DNA of 64,000 nucleotides, from the NCBI GenBank assembly GCA_016584305.1, contig JACEEZ010023461.1, positions 66,001-130,000 on the forward strand, written 5' to 3'. Source of the DNA: Chionoecetes opilio (Eukaryota > Arthropoda > Malacostraca > Decapoda > Majidae). Within the stretch, counting starts at the first letter, position 1. Each line of letters begins with the position of its first letter. Below the pieces are notes generated by a model. The model searched no databases. It saw only the letters and a program-made list of their open reading frames with translations, and was not told the origin of the DNA. Made by a program: the position numbers and the translations under genes. Below are positions 1 to 12,955 of the stretch, piece by piece.

Positions 1-757
1 CGGGCAGTCCATCAAGACCGTTGAAGAATGTTCAGATGCCACTCGTCAATTATAGACGAAGCATTTTGAAAAGGATCGTCTCACTCCCCGCGAGTGATTT
101 GAACAGACGTGCGTTGGTATAACTATCATTATTTTCATAATGGGTGGCAAGAAAGACCTAACAAAAGAGCAAATTAAAGTTATTGTGACTCTGCACAAGG
201 CAGAGAGGCCAGAGGAAGAAATATCAAGGATTGTGGGTGTTACGAGGAGATGTGTGATGAAGTGGGTGGAGTGTTTCATGAACGTGGCGGGGTGGCAGCA
301 CCGTAACATAAATAAGTGGCCACAGCGAGGATGTAAAACATCAGCAAGCACCGTAAATGTCATGAAACGTCAAGTGGATGCCAATCCTCAAGTAGGAGCA
401 AGAAAATTATTACGATATGACATTTACATCCTCGCTGTGGCCACTTCTTTATGTTACGGTGCTGCCACCCCGCCACGTTCATGAAACACTCCACCCACTT
501 CATCACACATCTCCTCATAACACCCACAATCCTTGATATTTCTTCCTCTGACCTCTCTGCCTTGTGTAGTCACAATAACTTTAATTTGCTCCTTTGTTAG
601 GTCTTTCTTGCCACCCATTATGAAAATAATGATAGTTATACCAACGCGCGTCTGTTCAAATCACTCGCGGGGAGTGAGGCGATCCTTTTCAAAATGCTTC
701 GTCTATAATTGACAAGAGGCATCTGAACATTCCTCAACGTTCTTGATGGACTGCCCG
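1..757. mobile_element. Fold-back (palindromic) Tc1-type element
   Basis: Positions 1-337 and 421-757 are inverted copies of each other: base i pairs with base 758-i. The arms carry scattered substitutions, so this is not a perfect copy. Each arm contains the end of a Tc1-like transposon (CAGTCCATCAAGA near the tip) plus the start of its transposase gene. The 83-bp spacer continues the transposase only in the left-arm orientation. The left tip is at the window edge, so the true boundary and any TA duplication cannot be seen. Alternatives are two Tc1 copies in opposite orientation joined by deletion, or a palindromic read artefact; arm divergence argues against an artefact. Confidence 0.8.
140..420 (+). 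pseudogene. Tc1-like transposase, N-terminal DNA-binding fragment
   Basis: The frame starts with Met at 140 and gives MGGKKDLTKEQIKVIVTLHK, followed by a helix-turn-helix-like stretch ending ISRIVGVTRRCVMKWVE. A linker and a second HTH-like part (KTSAST..VDANPQVGARKL) follow. This is the paired-type bipartite DNA-binding region of Tc1/mariner transposases. The catalytic DDE domain is missing because the sequence turns into the inverted arm at about 421. The mirror arm carries the same N-terminus on the minus strand, starting near 618. With no catalytic part the product cannot transpose DNA, though a DNA-binding fragment could in principle still bind the ends. Confidence 0.7.
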
Positions 758-800
758 TGCTTTAAACATGCTGCCATATGTAGGATATCTCTCTCAGAAG

Positions 801-1437
801 TCACAAGGCTACTATAGAGTACATTTTCAGAATTCCCTTATGGGAGCGTCTGTTATGATGCGGCGAACAATATTTTGGCGCGCTGTGTACTTTCTGTGGC
901 AATGGAGTAATACCTTCTTTACTCACCCGATGTCCTAAAGAATCAACTGCTTCCACCCCAACAACACACTTCGCTGGATGGATTTTGATGTTATTGTCAC
1001 GAAGGCGTACCAATAGCTGATGAAGATGGGTGCAATGTTCCTCCTTACTGCTGGATGCCACTAGAATATCATTAATATACACAGTGGCAAAATCAAGGTC
1101 GTGCAAGACATGGTCCTTATAGCGTTGAAAGGTTTGTGCCGCATTCCGTAAACCAAAATTCATATACCTGAATTCGTACAGTCCAAAATTCGTAGTTATA
1201 GCTGTTTTGGGTATGTCTGCAAGGTGAACTGGGATCTGATGGAAAGCTCTCACTAGGTCTTTCTTAGAAAAGATACTTTGTCCATTTAACTTCAGATGGA
1301 TATCCTGAATGTGTGGTATAGGGTACCTATCCGGCACGGTAACCTTGTTCAGTGCCCTATAATCCCCACACGCACGCCACTCCTTACCAGAAGGCTTGAG
1401 GACCTATGGAGAGGTGACGCCCAACAGCTCTTCGATG
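801..1437 (-). pseudogene. Ty3/gypsy reverse transcriptase fragment
   Basis: Minus-strand translation gives the conserved RT start [19 protein letters not shown], then [24 protein letters not shown] and, in place of the catalytic YxDD box, YINDILV. The first catalytic Asp of that box is Asn, so this copy should be dead. [10 protein letters not shown] near the end is typical of Ty3/gypsy RT. A one-base frameshift near 1405 separates the upstream WASPLH segment from LKPSGKE. The upstream side is cut at 1437 by the hAT MITE, and beyond about residue 160 the frame drifts into unrecognisable sequence, so the connection and RNase H domains are missing. Confidence 0.85.
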
Positions 1438-1445
1438 GTTGTATC

Positions 1446-1744
1446 CAAGGTAAAGAGACAGAAGGTAACGTCACCTCCCTTTTGCCGCGCTGGGGGAAGT
1501 GACGTCAATAAGAATTAAGAGGGCGAGGAGGAGGGTGAGAATGAAAGAGAAGATGGAGGAGGAGGAGGAGGTAGGGGAAGGGGTAGGAGGAGGAGAAGGT
1601 AAGGGAAGGGAGGAGGTATGAACATAAGAACATAAGAAAATAAGGCATGGCCTTGCATGTCAGGTGGGAAATGAACTTTGCTTGTCCCGCTAAGCGGAAA
1701 CAGCGGCACAAGCAAAGGGTCTCGTCCCCAGCCTGTGTGCTAGC

Positions 1745-1792
<48 letters not shown>

Positions 1793-1832
1793 CACAATAC
1801 TGATCAAGGTAAAGAATATGGGTGGCTTACGG

Positions 1833-1877
<45 letters not shown>

Positions 1878-1884
1878 AGAGGAG

Positions 1885-1928
<44 letters not shown>

Positions 1929-2097
1929 TAGTGAGAGGTGTCAGGCGTGTCGGGTCGGCGGGGAGGCCTGAGTGAGGCCATACAATATTTGAACGGTGGC
2001 GCCGTTGGCGCGATACCCATTGACGTCATGCGCACAAAGGACTGATTTTGCCTCGACGCCCCGGGGAGGTGACGTTACCTTCTGTCTCTTTATCTTG
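1446..2097. mobile_element. hAT-type non-autonomous element (MITE), 652 bp
   Basis: Terminal inverted repeats of about 33 bp: the left starts CAAGGTAAAGAGACAGAAGG at 1446, and the right is its inverse ending at 2097, with one mismatch in the first ten bases. It is flanked by a perfect 8-bp direct repeat GTTGTATC (1438-1445 and 2098-2105), the hallmark of hAT insertion. It lies inside the gypsy pol frame between codons for DGTIQP and SKS. Inside are (CT)n and (GA)n tracts and a CR1-tail-like AACATAAGAAAATAAGG. There is no transposase frame. Confidence 0.85.
1748..1926. repeat. (CT)n and (GA)n microsatellites inside the hAT MITE
   Basis: (CT)n at about 1750-1788 and (GA)n at about 1838-1925 are opposite-strand versions of the same dinucleotide and could form a stem. 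Long Ser/Leu or Arg/Glu open frames here are only translated repeats. Confidence 0.95.
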
Positions 2098-2105
2098 GTT
2101 GTATC

Positions 2106-2460
2106 GTTCCATCCTTTAGCAAAGAATCGAACTCTGCCTTCGCCGGTAGGAGTCGGTCGTGATGCAAGTGCCGTGGTCGAGCGTACACTGGTGGGCCTGT
2201 CGTCTCGATATGATGGAACACGTCATGGACAGTAGCTGATCGTCGTTGGAGAGGCTCTGTGAGAGTAGGAAATTCTTGAAGGTCTACAATGTCGGTATTA
2301 TTATGAATGAGTGTGATACGTGGGCTCTCACACCTGGCAACGGTACTACCAATGGTGGCGTGTGAGGATTACTGTCGTAAGCAGCGGTTGCCAGGGTCAA
2401 CAAGCAGCTCATAATAAGTAAGAAAGTCGTATCCCAGTATGGGCTGAATAACTTCTGCAA
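2106..2460 (-). pseudogene. Ty3/gypsy pol, protease-to-RT linker
   Basis: Minus-strand frames give FVVAEVIQPILGYDFL (end of retropepsin), then after a nonsense codon HHIETTGPPVYARPR and LLPAKAEFDSLLKDGT, which are typical of the gypsy segment just before RT. It joins the RT fragment at 801-1437 once the MITE is disregarded. At least one in-frame stop interrupts it. Confidence 0.75.
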
Positions 2461-3663
2461 CTACAAAAACCCATGGGAACTTCTGGGGAAACCGAAATCC
2501 ATCGTGATCTTCTCTGTGCCATAAGTCGCAATTGGTGTTCCGTTGGCCACCAGAAGGTCGAACGCAGGTGGCGTATACTTGCGGTCATCCTGGGTAGGAG
2601 GGAGAATGCTGACGGATGCTCCTGTGTCCACTAAGAAATTCTTGCCAGTGCATTGGTCTCTTACACGTAGCAAAGACACAGGAGCGTCAACAACTGCGGA
2701 GGAGCTAGCATTCACTTGCCCCCCGCCGAACTCGTTTCCCGACCACTGGCATGGTGGGCGGCACTGTCTGGCCCTGGCTCCAAAGGTGGAATGGTACCAG
2801 CACAATTCAACGTTGGTAAAGGTAGAAAACGATGGATGGGACGCACCTTTACCGTTAAGACTGTTACGCCCTCTATGTGGAACAAACGGGCTAGGCACTC
2901 TTATATTCATGCGCTCCTCAATGGCGTCCAGTCGTTGCAAGATTTGGCGAAGCGGAGTGCCTGAAGTTTCAGCTCTAGGTAATCCTGCAGCATAGACATG
3001 TTGATCCTCCGTAGTGTCTCCAGACATTAACGACCCTATATAAGGTGGTGGAGCCTGTGGGGGGCAGGCATGGCGACATTCCCTTGTTGGCTGTAGGTCC
3101 ATTTGTGGAAAATTTCTATCGGTGGAGAAAGTATTTACAACATTGGGTAATGCTGGATTAGGTGCAAGTGCGGTAGAATGAGTACAGTCTGACAATTGTG
3201 ATATCATTCGATCGGCTGCAGAGACGAATGTAATAATAGATGTGCTATCATCAAAAGAGACAGAGCAACTCTTACCTCCCAAGGCAACCTGAAGAAACAT
3301 GGATCGAAGCACTGCTGTTGGCAATGACGTGTTGCACCGTATATTAATTAGTTGCATCTGCTGCCACAGAATAGACGGCCTCATGTCCCCCAAAGTGATG
3401 GTTTGCAGCTCCTGTAGATGATGGTGGTCTGGTCTTCGGTACACGTCTAACAGAGCACTCTTTAGAGCCGCGAATCTGTTGGAGTCGGGGGCGAGGTAAT
3501 TGTGCTTTGTACGAGTGTGGCTACTTCGGTAGGCAAGGCACAGACAACAGCGTTGAATTTTTGTTGGTCGAGGTGTTAGCCAGGTAGCCCTGGACGTGCA
3601 GCAGCCAATCCTGTACATTGTGGTGGAAGGACGGTAGTTGCAACCGCTCAGTCGCCATGTCAC
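2461..3663 (-). pseudogene. Ty3/gypsy Gag C-terminus and aspartic protease
   Basis: A 400-residue minus-strand frame. Residues near 300-320 contain CWYHSTFGARARQC, a Cys/His-rich knuckle-like motif of the kind arthropod gypsy Gag proteins carry before the protease. Around residue 349 is FLVDTGASVSILPP, the retropepsin active site (DTGA), followed by LLVANGTPIATYG. The role is capsid and nucleic-acid packaging plus polyprotein cleavage. The first third reads poorly as Gag and may be frame-shifted. The Met at 3663 is chosen only because it opens the frame. The protease frame breaks at 2461 and continues in another frame. Confidence 0.75.
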
Positions 3664-3700
3664 TCACTTCACAGTTCACTATTCAACGTGGGCTTCACAA

Positions 3701-3718
3701 GTCACTCCGGGGTCACCA
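3701..3718 (-). promoter_or_regulatory. Putative retroviral-type primer-binding site
   Basis: On the minus strand the sequence is TGGTGACCCCGGAGTGAC, directly after the putative LTR and before gag. Starting with TGG it would pair with a tRNA 3' CCA end. I did not identify the tRNA. Confidence 0.55.
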
Positions 3719-3939
3719 ATTATTGATTCACGCTGTCACAGGTTCAAATTAAGTAAACACATCGTAACTTTGCCCTTTACTTAACATAAAATAGCCGTCA
3801 CCAATTATTGTCAATAAAGTGCACAGGTCGCTGGATCACAAACAAATAATACGTTGCCACAAGGAAGACAACGTATCGTGGAGGACGTGTGAAGCAGCAC
3901 CGAACCAGGAGGACGAGTCGTAGGGTTACTAAAACTCGT

Positions 3940-4235
3940 AACCCATGCAGGTAGACGAGGTGGTTGGCCAGGGCGTAGGTGAGGTCCGAGCTCCCTGTTA
4001 ACCCATACAGGTAGACGAGGTGGCTGGCCAGGGCGTAGGTGAGGTCCGAGCTCCCTGTAACCCATACAGGTAGACGAGGTGGCTGGCCAGGGCGTAGGTG
4101 AGGTCCGAGCTCCCTGTAACCCATACAGGTAGACGAGGTGGCTGGCCAGGGCGTAGGTGAGGTCCGTAGTTCCCTGTAACCCATACAGGTAGACGAGGAG
4201 GAGGATGACCAGGACGTAGTCAGGTCCGTAGCTCC
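3940..4235. repeat. 59-bp tandem repeat, about five copies, in the LTR
   Basis: Units start at 3940, 4000, 4059, 4118 and 4177 (period 59-60). The core is ACCCATACAGGTAGACGAGG followed by GGCCAGGGCGTAGGTGAGG. Copies 2-4 are nearly identical and the fifth has diverged. It lies downstream of the TATA box in the minus-strand sense. Overlapping frames reading MGYRELGPHLRPGQPP are translations of the repeat. Confidence 0.9.
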
Positions 4236-4298
4236 GTGAGTGCTGTGTGGAGAGTGAGTTCGGTCGCAGGAATCTATCGTTGTCCCGGTCCATCCTCG

Positions 4299-4305
4299 TT
4301 ATATA
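4299..4305 (-). promoter_or_regulatory. TATA box of the gypsy LTR
   Basis: TATATAA on the minus strand lies in GC-rich context, about 600 bp upstream of the putative primer-binding site. It fits a Pol II LTR promoter; only the sequence supports it. Confidence 0.4.
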
Positions 4306-4607
4306 CCCGACGGTCCACGTGACTCCTGTGACGTGGCCGTGAAGAAGGTGGTGCCCCTTTGTGGTGGTGATTCATTGAACCGCCTTGCTTCGAAGCTTCG
4401 GGGCACCACACGGCAGCCTTGCTTGGCGCTTTCTTGGGAGGCAGCAGTCAATCAGGCCCCAGCTCCGTTCAATCCACTGCGGTTGTGCACTTTCCAAGTA
4501 GGACGCCGTACACTTTAATGCTCCCTGCAGCAGTGACCCCTGGTACATAAATCCTGATGGTGGTCACTAACTGTCAGGGCCCTTACTGAACCACGGCCCG
4601 TCACAGG

Positions 4608-4990
4608 TTAAAAGTTATAGTAGTGACCGTTAACTCGGGGCTGTCTGAGACGTGTGGGAGGGGTTGTGTAGACGTGACTCGTAATCGTTTCACGCAATGG
4701 GAGTAAGCATCAGAGGCCCGCGAGATAAATTTATTATTCAGAGATAAACAGTGACAAACGGGGATGTGATATGAAATATTTATCGAGGCGATTTTTGAAT
4801 GATTCTATTGTATTTGAGTTTACTAGGAGGAGGAGGGAGGAGGAGGAGGAGGAAGCAAGAAAGAAAGTGGGAGTGGAGATGAAGGAATGGAGGATAAGAG
4901 GGATGAAAGGAACTCTGAATCTCTCCTTGTTCAGAACACTAGGGCTCAAACCTTACCCGATCCACTTAAGAAACATAACCTTTAATGACG
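4608..4990. other. No gene seen
   Basis: Mixed sequence with a GGA-rich stretch near 4825-4900. Short frames have no recognisable motifs. Confidence 0.6.
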
Positions 4991-5244
<254 letters not shown>

Positions 5245-5519
5245 TATCTCAGCGAGAAGGAAAATCATCTTCAAGTTTAATTAGGGATAAAAAAAAAGAG
5301 AAGAAAGGGACTTAAAAAAGGAACGTGAAGGAGGAAGAGGGGGAGGAGGACTCGTGACGTCGGTGTGTTTTGAGTGATTAAGTTTTTTTGCCGGAATAAT
5401 TATCATGGGTAAAAGAAGAGGGAGAAAAATAATGACGCTGGAGGGAAACATTGATGAGGAGGATGAGGTGGAGAAGAAAGAGGAGTATGAATGGAAGAAA
5501 TAATGTGCATTTTTGCTTC

Positions 5520-5824
5520 CTCGAAGGATACTGTTATATTATTGTTATCATCATAATTACAATTTTTGTTTGTTTTATGATAATTAGTATCATTATCATT
5601 ATTATTATTTTTCATGCGTTCTTAAGATTATTGTAATTTTTATTAGTACATGTATGTAGTATTATCAGTATCATTATCATAATTATGATTATCTTTCTTA
5701 CGTTATTATTTATATATTATTATTGTTACAAATGTGCTCATTGTTTTTATTAATTATTACTATCAATATTGTTATTGTAATTATTATTATTATTATTTTA
5801 TTATTATTGTTATTATTATTATTA

Positions 5825-5885
<61 letters not shown>

Positions 5886-5910
5886 CATTATTATCATTAT
5901 TAATATTGTG
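5520..5910. repeat. AT-rich trinucleotide repeat, (ATT)n
   Basis: Loose ATT/ATC repeats from about 5520 become near-pure (ATT)n at 5772-5908. Leu/Ile-rich frames here are translated repeat. Confidence 0.95.
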
Positions 5911-5921
5911 TAACAGTACCA

Positions 5922-6105
5922 GGTCGGACTCGAACCGAGGGACCTTATGGATAGATGGAGGGATGGACGGATGGACCGATGGTCTTAGCCGCCTTGCTAT
6001 ACGGAGGCATAAAAGGAAATGATATGCACCCCTACATATCCTTTCCCCTACCTCAGCTCAATAGGGGCGGCAGCCGATTTTAATCTATCGCGGCCAGGAC
6101 AGTCA
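5922..6105 (-). mobile_element. tRNA-derived SINE (family F)
   Basis: The minus strand has an A-box-like TAGCAAGGCGGC near 5990 and a perfect B box GGTTCGAGTCC near 5935, separated by a longer gap than in a true tRNA because of a (CCAT)-like insertion. The rest is tRNA-unrelated. The internal Pol III promoter layout fits a SINE head rather than a working tRNA gene. Confidence 0.55.
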
Positions 6106-7140
6106 ACAAATAGAATAATTTAAGACAAATTTTTTTTTACATTTATTATTAGTAGTAATAGTTGTTGTTCTTGTATCACCACCACTTCCTAACATCATCA
6201 CAAACTCCACAGTTCTATATATATACACCTCTAATGGTCTTCTCTTCATTAACATCTTCCCTCGGTCACAGCTCTTCTCTCCCTCCCACCCCTGCGCTGC
6301 TTGCATCACTCTCTCGTAATTCCTTCCACGGCTTAAGAGGCTCAAGGCATGCTTCGGGTCGTCACTCGGAAAGGCATTGCATTGTTCCTCCACGCACCTG
6401 TAAACCACGACTCGTGCAATTAGTGGCGTAAAGAGGATTAATTTCTTAAAAGACTAATTACCTGCTAGTGAGAGGCAGGTGCTTAAGGCGATCTATGTTT
6501 CATTTTCGTATGGTAATTGGTTGAGGGAATTTCCTGACATATATTTCATCACGATAATGTGTACCTGTATTCACTTTATCACTATTTCATGCAAGATATA
6601 ATTGAAAGCTTTTTCTTTAGTAGTTAGAAGTATGCTTGAATATATTTTGTATTTGTATTTGAAGTTCTTTTACAGTATTCGTCCAGACCCATTTTTCTTT
6701 GCATAAGTATGTTGAATGTTCATTCAAAACACCTAATCTACAAGAAATAATTAATTTCTACGCCTTATTTCCGTAAAAACACGACTTTTGTAAAAAGCGC
6801 GTGAAAAAATCAGCCCCGTTCCAGCCGCCGCGCGGAACTTGCTGGTGACATCCGGGTTGGCGACAAACTACATCACACAGCCTGCCTCTCCCCGGCGCAC
6901 AAACATTATCCACACATTTACTATGGCCGTATCGGTCGGAAACGGGTGCTAAGCTCTCTGGAATCTCACATGTTTCTTGCTGCAGCCATAAAGGATGCAA
7001 GTATATACCATATCGCAAAAAATATATATCAGAAACACCCAAAATTCTTCAAGTACTAAACAAAATTATGTGTTCACGTGTTTCTGGATTACCATTGTGG
7101 GAGGGGACTGCCTTTTGTGACGTCACCGAGCCATGGTGAA
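6106..7140. other. No convincing gene
   Basis: Mostly AT-rich unique-looking DNA. Minus-strand frames at 6103-6408 and 6758-7042 are open but show no domain that I recognise. Confidence 0.5.
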
Positions 7141-7153
7141 TCGTCTGCTAGTA

Positions 7154-7783
7154 TCAATCATCAATCATTGGGGGCATACGCCGGTGGGCGCGTCGCCTCG
7201 CCCACCCTACGACACCACTCCCGGGGTCACCACGCGCGAGTCCCCATACAGGCTCCCTTCCCATACCAAGCAACTCTCGAAAGGAAGCATCAACTTGCCC
7301 CAGCCACGAACCTTGTGGTCGCCCCCTTGGCCTCTTCCACGACGGATTGTCTCTTACAGATACAACCCGATAGGAAGGATCGTTTTCAGGGTAGCGTGCC
7401 ACATGCCCATATAGCCGAAGTTGGCGTTGACGGACTATGCAGGTAATAGGCCTCGATTCAGTCTCACGGTGCAATCGCTGATTTGACACGTAAACATCCC
7501 AGCGATACTCCATGATTATGCGAAGACACTTATTACCAAAGGCATCGATTCGCCTCTTCAAGTCGCTATTTAGTGTCCATGTCTCACAACCATAGAGTAA
7601 GACAGGGATCACAAGCGACTTGAAGATCCGGATCTTTGCCCTCCTGTACAGGTACCGACAACGCCAAATACTCGTGCTGAGCGAGTCCATAACACCGTGG
7701 GCTATGTCAATCCGCCGTAAGACTTCTTGACGGGACCCGCCATCATTATGGACTGCGCTACCAAGGTATGTAAAGGTTTCCAA
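7154..7783 (-). pseudogene. LINE reverse transcriptase, C-terminal part
   Basis: The 209-residue minus-strand frame reads FTYLGSAVHNDGG, LLYGCETWTL and RQRQLRLYGHVARYP, the thumb and C-terminal region common to RTE-like and related LINE polymerases. It follows, after a short frame break near 7800, the RT palm fragment at 7827-8189. The C-terminus (RRMPPMIDD) runs into the 3' tail. Endonuclease and N-terminal RT are missing by 5' truncation. The exact clade is inferred from motif memory only. Confidence 0.75.
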
Positions 7784-7826
7784 GATCTCTATGTCCTCGC
7801 TGCACGCATGAACAGACTGTACTGTA

Positions 7827-8189
7827 TCATATAGATTCTAGTAAGCCTCCAAACACCTGGACCTTGGTCTTGAGCCAGGAGACCTCAAGTCCCAAAGGCT
7901 TTGCCTCCTCGTGTAGCGCCTCGAGAGCCAACACCAGAACCTCCAGCGACTCAGCCAAGATTACTGAATCATCGGCAAAAACAAGATCAGTGATCTTGAT
8001 GTTGCCGAGGGATGCTCCACAATCACTTTGATCTCCAACTTTGCTCAATACCCAGTCCATACACGTGTTGAAAAGTGATGGGGCAAGGGTGCACCCTTGC
8101 CTCACTCCTGTATTCACAGGAAAGAAGCTGGATACACTCCTCCCACACCTCACAACACTTTCAGTCCCAAAGTACAGACCAGTCAACAA
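7827..8189 (-). pseudogene. LINE reverse transcriptase, palm fragment
   Basis: Minus-strand translation contains VNTGVRQGCTLAPSLFN (RT block 4) and LVFADDSVILAES with an intact FADD catalytic box, then LGLEVSWLKTKVQVFGG. It corresponds to the middle of the frame seen intact in copy 3. A frame break separates it from the C-terminal fragment. Confidence 0.8.
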
Positions 8190-8240
8190 ACCAATAGTTC
8201 TTGCAGGAATCCTGCGAAGTCGCAGAAGATACCAGAGTGA

Positions 8241-8639
8241 CTGTTATTGTGCAGGAGCGTTTTAGCAGCTCGGGGAATTTGCATATTTTGATTGGGGATT
8301 ATCTAAAAGCGGCTGACTGGATGCAAAGAGTGATAACATATTGTTGATATATTCGATAATGGCAGTATTTTGACTGCATTAAATCAGAAGTGATGATGTG
8401 GTTGGTTTGGACGATTACTTTAAACGTAAAAGCTTTCTTAATTTTTTTTATGTGTTAAGTTTACATTGTCAGTAAATAACCGAGCATACATGAGCACTTC
8501 TAACTAATGATTAACTTTATTAATGGGTGAAGAAACATTTTTGAGTACTTTACTTAGATTTAAGTCGCGTCTTAATGAGAGCATCATTAGACACGTAGTC
8601 ACCCGATAGATAGGAAGGAACACACACACATACACACTT
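8241..8639. other. No gene seen
   Basis: AT-rich sequence between a LINE fragment and a (GA)n tract; no motif found. Confidence 0.6.

Positions 8640-8728
<89 letters not shown>
8640..8728. repeat. (GA)n microsatellite
   Basis: Near-pure GA dinucleotide, about 88 bp. Confidence 0.98.
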
Positions 8729-8730
<2 letters not shown>

Positions 8731-8783
8731 ATTAGATTAATCGTATTTTTGGAAATATGCATATGATTTTGTGCGATGAAACT

Positions 8784-8795
8784 ATGTGTGTGTGC

Positions 8796-8827
<32 letters not shown>

Positions 8828-8866
8828 GTGTGGGTGTGGGTGTGGGTGTGTGTATGTATGCATGTA

Positions 8867-8897
<31 letters not shown>

Positions 8898-8926
8898 TGG
8901 TGTGTGTGTGTGTGTGTATGTGTGTT
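8784..8926. repeat. (TG)n microsatellite, interrupted
   Basis: TG repeat with TGTA and GGTG variants. Confidence 0.95.
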
Positions 8927-9031
8927 GAACCATCTCACAGTGTCTGATAAAGCCTAAGTATCATGAAGAACGATGAGTCTCTGATCATGACAAGTATACG
9001 ATTGATGCTCAAGTACTCCGTTAATTATTAA

Positions 9032-10945
<1,914 letters not shown>

Positions 10946-11149
10946 GCCGCCCATCACCCTCCGTCGCGTGGTGGAGCGACTCAGTGTTGCTGGACCAGGT
11001 CATGGAGGAGCAGCAGCCCGGCGCCAGCCTCAACAACCTGTCCTTGCCGGCACTCACCCGCGGGGATCTGTACCGCGTTCTTACCTGCAAAACTTCCAAC
11101 TCCAACCTGTCGGTGCCTCTTGCTGCTGCTGTGACCGTCGACATGAGCT
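10946..11149 (+). CDS. Internal exon encoding an Ig-like domain, Sidestep-like cell-adhesion protein
   Basis: The exon is 204 bp, flanked by a pyrimidine-rich tract with CACACAG and by the consensus donor GTGAGTAC at 11150. Reading from 10948 it has no stop: RPSPSVAWW, then NNLSLPALTRGDLYRVLTC, then SNSNLSVPLAAAVTVDMS. The WW after a proline-rich strand, the L-x-L-x-x-L-T-R-x-D-L and the Y/L-T-C are the second half of an immunoglobulin V/I-set domain. The pattern fits the arthropod Sidestep family, membrane proteins that guide motor axons by binding Beaten-path receptors. Two bases before the first codon and one after the last give phase-1 introns on both sides, the symmetric layout typical of Ig domains. 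The other exons are not visible. It could instead be another Ig-superfamily member such as a nephrin- or hemicentin-like protein. Confidence 0.75.
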
Positions 11150-12285
<1,136 letters not shown>

Positions 12286-12380
12286 TACATAAGAACATAA
12301 GAAAATAAGGAAGCTACAAGAGGCCGTGGGACCTACACGAGGTAGTTCCTGTAAGGCTGTTATAATACACTTTCCTACTC
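12286..12380 (-). mobile_element. CR1-like LINE, very short 3' end fragment
   Basis: Contains the family's 3' end (plus strand AACATAAGAAAATAAGG, then GCTACAAGAGGCCGTG and GAGGTAGTTCCTG). Only about 95 bp of the 3' UTR was inserted. Confidence 0.75.
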
Positions 12381-12955
12381 TCCCCTCTCAACCCTCAACA
12401 CACAAACACCAAACCCCTCCTCATACACACATATCGAGTTTCCATTGTTGGTAAACGGGTCACTAAATTAACGATGCAGTGACTTACAGTTTTGCCTCTT
12501 TTATAACGCCTTGTTGATTGATACGAGCTAAAAACTATCGGGTGGTTGCAAGTAATCACGAGAGCTTCTCAAATTTGCTGACTGATGAGTGTGAAAAGTT
12601 TGGCTAAGTCCAAGAAAGTGTTTGTAAGGGCTTGTAGCTTGTTCCAAGTGTCAGAAAGTTGTGGCTAAGGAGAAGAGCGTTTCATCAGTGAGTCAGGCTG
12701 GGTAGCTAACTTACCTGGCACTTTAATGAAGCAATTTCAGGCAGATTTCTTGCAAAGATAAGAGTGTGAGTGAGTGCCTGCAATACACGTGAGATAAGAC
12801 CTCATTGCCTTGATTTATCCCACCCACGTGAGCTAAACCCTGTGATGAAAAGACCTGAAGTCACGGTACTGTGACGTGGATGAAACAGGCAAAGGCAGTA
12901 GTGGTGAAGAAGATTAGAGTAGTTGACGGAAGAGGGGTAGACGTAATAGGAAGAA
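12381..12955. other. No gene seen
   Basis: Mixed unique-looking sequence; short frames only. Confidence 0.5.

Larger units (their letters stand above)
758..4607 (-). mobile_element. Ty3/gypsy LTR retrotransposon, 3'-truncated, nested insertions
   Basis: Read on the minus strand, the order is putative LTR (about 4607-3719), primer-binding site, gag with retropepsin, the pol linker, then reverse transcriptase. RNase H, integrase and a 3' LTR are absent; the element ends against the fold-back Tc1 near 758. A hAT-type MITE at 1446-2097 interrupts pol. Several frameshifts make it non-autonomous. The clade is judged from the RT and protease motifs. Confidence 0.8.
3719..4607 (-). repeat. Putative 5' LTR of the gypsy element
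   Basis: The minus strand begins TGTGACGGGCC at 4607 and runs to the primer-binding site. It has a TATA box at 4299-4305 and a 59-bp tandem array. The second LTR is missing, so the ends are inferred. GTCACCAATTATTG occurs both at the LTR/PBS junction and again near 3796, about 83 bp away, suggesting a local duplication of the junction. Confidence 0.45.
7152..8240 (-). mobile_element. RTE-like non-LTR retrotransposon, 5'-truncated (copy 1)
   Basis: Same family as the copies at 42120-43700 and 45045-46705. It ends on the minus strand in a short tandem ATTG/TGAT tail (7153-7169), the usual 3' end of such LINEs, and is cut at the 5' side inside the RT domain near 8240. Confidence 0.8.

Noticed and set aside
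1620..1650. CR1 copy inside the hAT MITE
   Set aside because: Only the AACATAAGAACATAAGAAAATAAGG-type string matches; the adjoining sequence does not continue as CR1, so it may be convergent or another family.
3798..4293. Minus frames MGYRELGPHLRPGQPP repeated
   Set aside because: Translation of the 59-bp LTR tandem repeat.
6103..6408. Minus-strand frame reading CVEEQCNAFPSDDPKHA, preceded by an AG that could be an acceptor
   Set aside because: Composition looks coding-like, but I recognise no domain, no donor is evident and the frame drifts into low complexity.
6758..7042. Minus-strand 94-residue frame with Cys-rich centre
   Set aside because: No family match from memory and no splice or promoter context.
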